Source: Lobosporangium transversale (taxonomy: Eukaryota; Mortierellomycota; Mortierellomycetes; Mortierellales; Mortierellaceae). From it: a stretch of 64,000 nt of DNA. A program made the position numbers and the translations under genes. Under the pieces are notes generated by a model that was given only the letters and a program-made list of their open reading frames with translations, searched no databases and was not told the DNA's origin. The stretch is taken from contig NW_019029013.1 of the NCBI RefSeq assembly GCF_002105155.1, forward strand, positions 372,001-436,000, read 5' to 3'. This document shows, piece after piece, positions 58,401 to 64,000 of the stretch (the stretch's first letter is position 1; every line of letters starts with the position of its first letter).

Positions 58401-59888
58401 CTCTCTCAAATACGCTATCGCATCTTTAGCCGTCATCATAGGTTGAAATCGGTTCAGACATTCACTCCTCTGAACGGAGTATCCTACAAAAGTCCACTCC
58501 TTTAGTGACTCCAATTCATCATCATTTTCATCTTCCTCAAGCAAAAAAGAACAGCATTTCCCTGGAAGCGTTGCAGCAACTGTTTCCTGATTTCCAAGCC
58601 CCTTGCGGAAATAATCCAAATCATATGGATGCACATTATTGTGCTTGATGCATTCTGTACAGTATCCATGGGCCTCATGACCCAACGCTCCAAATCGGAT
58701 CAGGTAAGCCGCTAGAACAATACCCGCCCTGCCTTTTCCTCCTCCACAATGAATTAATGTCGCTCTCTGATGAGGGTATTCTGGCGGTGTCAATAGTTCT
58801 GGGTTGGGTATCTCAACACCGTCTGCCATATCTGCCGTTGTTGTTGTTGTTGTTGCACATCCAGTGCGTATGCACCATCCCATTAACACCTCAAAAACCT
58901 CTGGGAATCCAGGCGCTTTTCGATTCTCGACTGGTACAAATGCATTCCTGATCAGTTTCGGGACTGATGTTGGAGAAATTTGTTCATCTCGTTTCTGTTG
59001 TTGTTGTCCATGAGAAGACTGATGGTGGAACCATGTTGGCGATAAGGGTGATTCTCGGATAAGGGTGATCACCAATCGGAACCCTGCCTGTTCCAATGCA
59101 TCTATATCCTGCTCATTCCTCGGGATTGAACAACCTGCGACTGAACATGAGTGCGTCACGTTCAGATACGAAAAAAACCGAGGCATGTTATGAGGTGTTT
59201 TCTTTTGTGGCCACAGAGTTGCCTGCCAAGAGGATGATATGCTTGAATTGCCTAGAAGCGTAGTCTGCTGAATCTGAACCTGACGCTCCCACGCAAGTAG
59301 AGTCTCGTTTTTGTGAGACCTTTGTACAACAAGCGAACGGCGTGTATTGATAGCAATTGAGGCATTTGTCGCAAAAATAATGGCTAATATGTTATGATAG
59401 AGGTGTTTTTGAGGTGAATTGAGTGAGAGATAGTAACGCTGTGGAGGTCCTAAAGAGGTGAGTGTATCCTGACCGGATGGAAGGATGTCAATCCGGATAT
59501 TGATCTGTCGACTGAGGTAGCAGAGTGCTGTAATGATGTATGTTTGGATCGGAAGGATTGTCTCTGCATTAATGATGTTTGAACCCAAGTGATCTGGGGG
59601 AAAGACCAGATCGATAATAGGCTCGTCTGCCTGAACATCAAGATCCAATTCCTGTTCCAGGTCGAGACCATTTGCCAAAACGTCCAATGAAGCTCGGAGC
59701 TCCACATCTGGGGAAATTGAAGAAGAAGAAGGTGAAAGTAGAAATGAGGTTGTTTCCAATACTGCGGACCAGAAGAGAATAGAGGAGTCGAAGAAATCCG
59801 CATCCTTGAAAGCAGCAGCAGCGTTAGTGAGAGTCAGTTCCAATGAGCCATTCAGGGCGGCAGAGAGGCTTTGATTATTATTTGCCAT
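55428..59888 (-). CDS. Fusion protein: Cys-phosphatase, P-loop polynucleotide kinase and RNA ligase
   Basis: One exon, 1486 residues. Module 1 (about 235-525): a dual-specificity-type phosphatase with active site HCGGGKGRAG, Cys381 and Arg387, and the tail AIAYLRELRPGSIES. A Ser/Lys/Pro-rich linker follows. Module 2 (about 712-885): a kinase with Walker A GLPGSGKS (720-727) and the IDRCNP motif (about 795) typical of 5'-OH polynucleotide kinases. After another disordered, acidic linker comes module 3 (about 1140-1486): a covalent nucleotidyltransferase with motif I KMDG (Lys1165, the expected adenylylation site), LYGEWLYAKHSVEYTGL and FVPFDLYD (motif III region), EGLYFR (motif IV) and MRSKVVR (motif V). 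This is the RNA-ligase/ATP-grasp-like ligase superfamily. Together the parts suggest an RNA end-healing and sealing enzyme; what the phosphatase acts on is unknown. N-terminal 230 residues are unassigned. The start is the first ATG; the gene lies convergent to RPS15 and downstream of RRP12. Confidence 0.88.
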
Positions 59889-60811
59889 TTTACGATAGAT
59901 TTCTTTTTTTTTTTTTTTGCAATATCAAAAAGGCGCAATTGACTTGAACGGTTTGCTGTATCTTTGCGTTGTAACTTGTTCGAGATTTAGACAGAAGCAC
60001 ACATGAAGAAACATATACACAGTTATGCTATTGACATGTCATAAAAGACCATTCAAAGTCAAAGATAAGAAAGAAAAATATGACGCATTTCAAGATGAAT
60101 ACCACTTGTTATAATATTTAAAAGAATTGACAGTTTTTCCTACTTATGGGAATCTGACATACAAAAAAAGAAAGAATAGGGCTATTGCTAACAAGCTACA
60201 GTTTACCTACCAAATGGCTAGATAAAGTAAACAAGAATGGAAATTGCTCTGTAATCAGACGTAGGGGGAATCAAAGCACAGATGAAATATGATTCGGGAG
60301 GTGGGGCGAGAATGAGACGAGATTTGTTGATGAAGATGACTGAGATTCTTCTTTTCCCAGTCATTTTTAAAGTTGGATGGTGTCACCAGTGCGGCAGTAC
60401 AGTCACGCCTGCCCTTGAGAAGAGAGCAACAAAGACTTGTGTGTGTTTATCTTTCTTTTCACTTGTGCGACGTATTCAACTAGGGAAAAGCTTGGGATAT
60501 TTGAGCATGTTCTCCATCAAGCTTTTGAATCCAAGACCAAGATTATTTTTTTTTAGAAACATCTGTTAATATCTGTTATCAAGCTACACCATAGTTTGAT
60601 GTTTAAAGTAATATTTTAATTTGTTCGCAGTTACAAACAAATATATCAATGCAAACGACATGTCATGAAGGTTGTATGTAGGGAATAATGATAAAAAAAG
60701 AGATCAAAAAGGCAAAGTGAAAACAAATCTTCACTTGCTTACAATCAATATACTAAAAAATAATAAAAATATGCAAAAGAGATGCTACTATGATAAAGAA
60801 TTCCTGATCCT
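59889..60811. other. Intergenic spacer
   Basis: Promoter of the phosphatase-kinase-ligase gene and 3' flank of RRP12. An A-run on the minus strand (complement of 59904-59918) lies about 20 bases before its start codon. A 95-codon frame at 60282 (+) has no recognisable features and is not called. Confidence 0.6.
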
Positions 60812-63800
60812 TTAACGTCTGCTAGGCTTGCCTAGTTTGCGCTTATCGGACTTGCTCTTATTAGTCAGACTCAGTCCTTCTTTGGTTCCTTTACGCAACG
60901 AGGTCAGTGGTACGTATGCATAAGGATCTACACGTCCCTTCTTCTTCACATCTCCTCCTGCCTTCTTGGCCTTGAACTCTTGTCCAATCTTCTTGACTTG
61001 CTTTGGATCCTTTGCACCCTTTCGACGAATAGGTCCAACACCCCCTTGAATGTCCATGTCCATATCCTCATTTTCATTATTACCCAATGCTCCACGCTTA
61101 TTAGTCTTGTTGAACCTAATCTTTCCACCTTGACCACGTGTGAAACCATCTACAGATTTTAATGACTCCAGGTAATTGTTCTCTGCTTGATCCAACTCCA
61201 TCGTCTCTTGATCCATCTCTTCTTCCTCATCCACATTATTCTCGTTATCAGAGTCACTATCATCAATGACAAGCCTGCCATCCGACGATGTCTTAAAGGA
61301 CGATGCAAGGTCCTTAACCTTGCGTGTCGTCTGTGAGCTTGGGTGGGATGCCGTGACACGCGAGACCACAGTGCGGTCCAAGAAATCCAACGGAGTATCG
61401 CCTTCCTCCTTGATCCAGGCATCAGCTCCCTGCTTCTTCTTATTGGACTTCTTTGCAGTAGCCTTGTTACCCTTATTGCCACCTTCCTGATCATCATCCT
61501 CATCCTCATCCTCGTCATCACTGAGGTCACTCTCACTACCATATAAAGCATCTTCGTATGCATTTCCAAACTTCGCTTGTTGCTTGGCTGTCTTCTTGGT
61601 ATCATCCTCTGCTTCATTCTCTTCACCATCCATATCCATGCCTGAGGCGCTATTGTTCTTCTTATTACGCTTAGCACGCTCACGACGCTTCTTGATGTTG
61701 ATCAACAATTTCTTGTCAGCCTCTGGTACGTACGCGACTACTTCATCATATCCGAAACGACGGACTAGACGTTCCAAAATGTGACGCACTTTGACCTTAA
61801 AATGTCCCTTGTGTTCATGAGACCAACGGATCATACCACTGACAATCTCCTGCAAGTGCTGACGGACAACCGCGGCATCCAAGCTGACGGTCGTCACTTT
61901 GATAAAGCCCAGAGCAGACTTCACAATCTCACGATTGGATGAGTTCACGAATAGGTGCATGGTTCCAATCATCTCTGAAACCATAGCAGGCTCTAAATCC
62001 TTATGGAACTCAAATAGTAGGCGTGACAGTGATGTGATTGCAGCAGAAACCATGTGAGGGGTTGTACCAGCCAAACCAGCGGTCACCATGGTGAAATACT
62101 CACTGATGCTGGCTTGAGTCTCACTAGGTGCACCCTCCATATCGCCGACACGCTCTGTCGAGATGATTCCGCCAGCCTTCATTTTGTTTCCCATAGCTAC
62201 CAAGAGCGCATACGCAATATCTCGAGTCTTCTCATTCACTTCCTTAGTAGCCACAACAACCTCAGACAGAATTGAAGGAACGAAATACAAGTCGGTAGGA
62301 TCCAATAGAGAAACTACCTGCCCAATCAATGACAGACGAGCACGTTTAGCTGTAGCTGTAGCAGCAGCAGTGGTCTCGAGAATCGTGCGTATCAGCTCCT
62401 CAAGGTTTGATTTCAACACAGTGCGGCCAGTTTCGGTCTCTGTCATTGAGTTGACAATCTTGTAAGCCTTCTTCTGGAGAGCAGGATCGGCATCGTTGGC
62501 AAACAAGTTGACAACTGCCTCGTACAGGCTGATCAAGCTGGGTCCATCGACATATGCAACCATGATATCAGCAAGGTCCATCAAGTTGTGTGATGCAGGA
62601 GGTGCATCTCCTTGTTGAGCAGGACTCTGGACAGTCGTTAAAGCCGTATTAAGTTGAGCCAAGACAGCCAAGAAAGTCTCTTGCAAATCCTTAGGGGTTG
62701 AAATGCTTAAATACATTCTCATGACTTCTAACAGGTATCCACGGAACTGCGGCAGAGTAGCCTGGAAGATGTTGAAGAAAACCATGAGGTAAGGACGAGC
62801 ATACTGCTGCAATAATGTAATATTGTTCCTGGCCTCGTCCTTGCTCATCAAATACTTGCGTTCCAAGACTGCATCACTTTCTGAGCTGTCGATAATAGCC
62901 TGGTTGCGTACAACCAAGCTCGTCAAGGCTTGACAGAGGACTGCTCGAAGATCTGGGACAGAGTAGAGAACGTTGCTGAAGCGCTCCGCAAGCTCCTTCG
63001 TGAAAGCCATCTCCATATCCACGGGCAGGTCGCAGAATCCGCTTACAAGACTCCAGATCTGACCAATCAAAGTCTCGTAAACCTTTTTCATCATACCATT
63101 CTCAGTACATTCCTGAGCCTTGAGATTAAGACGATCAGCCAGAGGAATCAGTGTACTGGAAAAGTACTCTAACTCTGTGTTGGTGATCGAGTTTTTGAGA
63201 AGGGGCAACAGCCATGCGCGACCACGCTTACCCTCCCCAGGATTTTCAATGTTGAGAGGAAGAGTGTCGAGGAAGATACGGGGGCCAACAGTGCTGATTG
63301 CAGTTGACAAGACAACATCCAAATGGGCCTTTTGGGTGAATGCAGGAGTGAAGCGAAGCTCGTCAATGATGGGAAGGAATGAAACAAGCAAGGGGTTAGC
63401 GGCGTGGTTGAGCCGCTCGAATAGAGTCTTGAGGATATCCAAAATGCCCAACCAAGCGCTCTGAAAACGAATATCGAATCCGCCCTTAATAGTGGTTGAA
63501 ATAGTTTCAATAATGCTCCTTTTTTTCTTGTCAGATTGCAATCCACGGTTCTTCTTCATCTCTTGTACTGCAATATCGATCATCCTATCCGTGATACAAT
63601 GGGTGATGAGCTGCTTTAGACAGTCAACAGTTGAATTATGAACAGAGACGGGATTAGACGAATCCAGATTGGGAAAGATGGTTTTAAAGAGCTGGACAAG
63701 AGGGACTGCAGCTTCCTGAGGCACCTGTGCTCCATGGCCTGCCGCCCTCATAGAATCTTGTAATCTCGCCGACTCGACAAATCCTGCACGAACAACATCC

Positions 63801-64000
63801 AGCCATAGAGGCATCAGTGTAGCGTCGTTAGCATTAGGTTTAAGCTCCAGCACTGCACTCATCACATGGGTAATCTTTTCAAGTCTGGAGACAATCTGGT
63901 CCATAGTTTCTGCGGGAGTTTGGTTGGCGATGGTGGCATTCTCCTGATGAACTACTACAGGGGCATCGGGTGATTCTTTTGTTGAAAGCAATGATTCAAA
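60812..64000 (-). CDS. RRP12: Ribosomal RNA-processing protein 12 (RRP12), 5' end beyond the window
   Basis: The minus-strand frame is open from the window edge to a TAA at 60812-60814, about 1060 codons without an intron. No start codon is reached; family members have roughly 1200-1300 residues, so the first 150-250 are missing. Seen: long HEAT-like helical repeats, the NUC173-type region, the conserved stretch NREIVKSALGFIKVT...HLQEIVSGMIRWSHEHKGHFKVKVRHILERLVRRFGYDEV (coding about 61730-61960), then acidic blocks and a basic tail (RGTKEGLSLTNKSKSDKRKLGK). RRP12 is a nucleolar/nuclear HEAT protein bound to pre-40S and pre-60S particles and to Ran, required for subunit export. It lies upstream, on the same strand, of the RNA-repair fusion gene. 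Confidence 0.93.
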   Translation of the reverse strand, partial: FESLLSTKESPDAPVVVHQENATIANQTPAETMDQIVSRLEKITHVMSAVLELKPNANDATLMPLWLDVVRAGFVESARLQDSMRAAGHGAQVPQEAAVPLVQLFKTIFPNLDSSNPVSVHNSTVDCLKQLITHCITDRMIDIAVQEMKKNRGLQSDKKKRSIIETISTTIKGGFDIRFQSAWLGILDILKTLFERLNHAANPLLVSFLPIIDELRFTPAFTQKAHLDVVLSTAISTVGPRIFLDTLPLNIENPGEGKRGRAWLLPLLKNSITNTELEYFSSTLIPLADRLNLKAQECTENGMMKKVYETLIGQIWSLVSGFCDLPVDMEMAFTKELAERFSNVLYSVPDLRAVLCQALTSLVVRNQAIIDSSESDAVLERKYLMSKDEARNNITLLQQYARPYLMVFFNIFQATLPQFRGYLLEVMRMYLSISTPKDLQETFLAVLAQLNTALTTVQSPAQQGDAPPASHNLMDLADIMVAYVDGPSLISLYEAVVNLFANDADPALQKKAYKIVNSMTETETGRTVLKSNLEELIRTILETTAAATATAKRARLSLIGQVVSLLDPTDLYFVPSILSEVVVATKEVNEKTRDIAYALLVAMGNKMKAGGIISTERVGDMEGAPSETQASISEYFTMVTAGLAGTTPHMVSAAITSLSRLLFEFHKDLEPAMVSEMIGTMHLFVNSSNREIVKSALGFIKVTTVSLDAAVVRQHLQEIVSGMIRWSHEHKGHFKVKVRHILERLVRRFGYDEVVAYVPEADKKLLINIKKRRERAKRNKKNNSASGMDMDGEENEAEDDTKKTAKQQAKFGNAYEDALYGSESDLSDDEDEDEDDDQEGGNKGNKATAKKSNKKKQGADAWIKEEGDTPLDFLDRTVVSRVTASHPSSQTTRKVKDLASSFKTSSDGRLVIDDSDSDNENNVDEEEEMDQETMELDQAENNYLESLKSVDGFTRGQGGKIRFNKTNKRGALGNNENEDMDMDIQGGVGPIRRKGAKDPKQVKKIGQEFKAKKAGGDVKKKGRVDPYAYVPLTSLRKGTKEGLSLTNKSKSDKRKLGKPSRR

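Noticed and set aside
60282-60569. 95-codon frame upstream of the RNA-repair gene
   Set aside because: No conserved features and lacks codon bias; a CxxC pair in it is not enough to call a zinc-binding protein.
1-64000. tRNA, 5S rRNA, U6 and other snRNA genes
   Set aside because: By eye I found no matching A/B boxes or conserved cores; a covariance-model scan would be needed to exclude divergent ones.

Overview
The window is nuclear DNA of a fungus, most likely an early-diverging one (Mucoromycota; a Mortierella-like organism is my inference, not shown). Support: compact genes with short GT-AG introns, protein families typical of fungi and lower eukaryotes (Tah18 diflavin reductase, MOT1 molybdate transporter, CASP/Coy1, NOP14, RIX1, RRP12), proline/serine/glutamine-rich linkers, and very many A- or T-runs of 15-32 bases in introns, UTRs and intergenic DNA. 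I see no rRNA, tRNA, CRISPR array, transposon or prophage.

Layout. 1-2313 gene-free; 2314-5079 RhoGAP-like protein (+, 3 exons); 5424-8411 RIX1-type ribosome biogenesis factor (+, 4 exons); 8662-13021 plasma-membrane-type Ca2+ ATPase (-, 3 exons); 13808-17006 Golgi coiled-coil CASP (+, 7 exons); 17259-20342 NOP14 (-, 2 exons); 21332-24285 CDK10-type kinase (+, 7 exons); 24790-27612 Tah18/NDOR1 diflavin reductase (+, 7 exons); about 27726-29516 a mitochondrial-looking PPR-like protein (+, 1 exon); 29918-30608 and 31182-32112 two half-genes carrying respectively the second and the first RecA domain of an eIF4A-type helicase, both with degenerate motifs; 32240-33778 UDP-GlcNAc pyrophosphorylase (-, 1 exon); 34956-38255 a coiled-coil protein (+, 5 exons); 40796-42389 molybdate transporter MOT1 (+, 2 exons); 42587-44141 a small protein with the RRP1-type C-terminal tail (+, 4 exons); a 6.5 kb gene-poor tract; 50679-51584 an abundant Ala/Glu-rich protein with MARCKS-like basic patches (+); 54083-54628 ribosomal protein S15/uS19 (+, 2 exons); 55428-59888 a 1486-residue protein joining a Cys-phosphatase, a P-loop polynucleotide kinase and an RNA ligase (-, 1 exon); 60812-64000 RRP12, cut by the window edge (-).

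The most striking item is the 55428-59888 gene: one polypeptide appears to carry end-healing (phosphatase, kinase) and end-sealing (KxDG ligase) modules, an architecture unlike fungal tRNA ligase Trl1 (ligase-kinase-cyclic phosphodiesterase). Second are the two separated, order-reversed and catalytically degenerate halves of an eIF4A-like helicase. A further theme is ribosome biogenesis: RIX1, NOP14, the RRP1-tail protein, RPS15 and RRP12 all lie in this window. A recurrent oddity is a genomic A-run of 11-30 bases that begins inside the TAA stop codon of five genes.

Exon boundaries were placed by hand from GT-AG signals, reading-frame phase and family alignments recalled from knowledge; no database search was possible.
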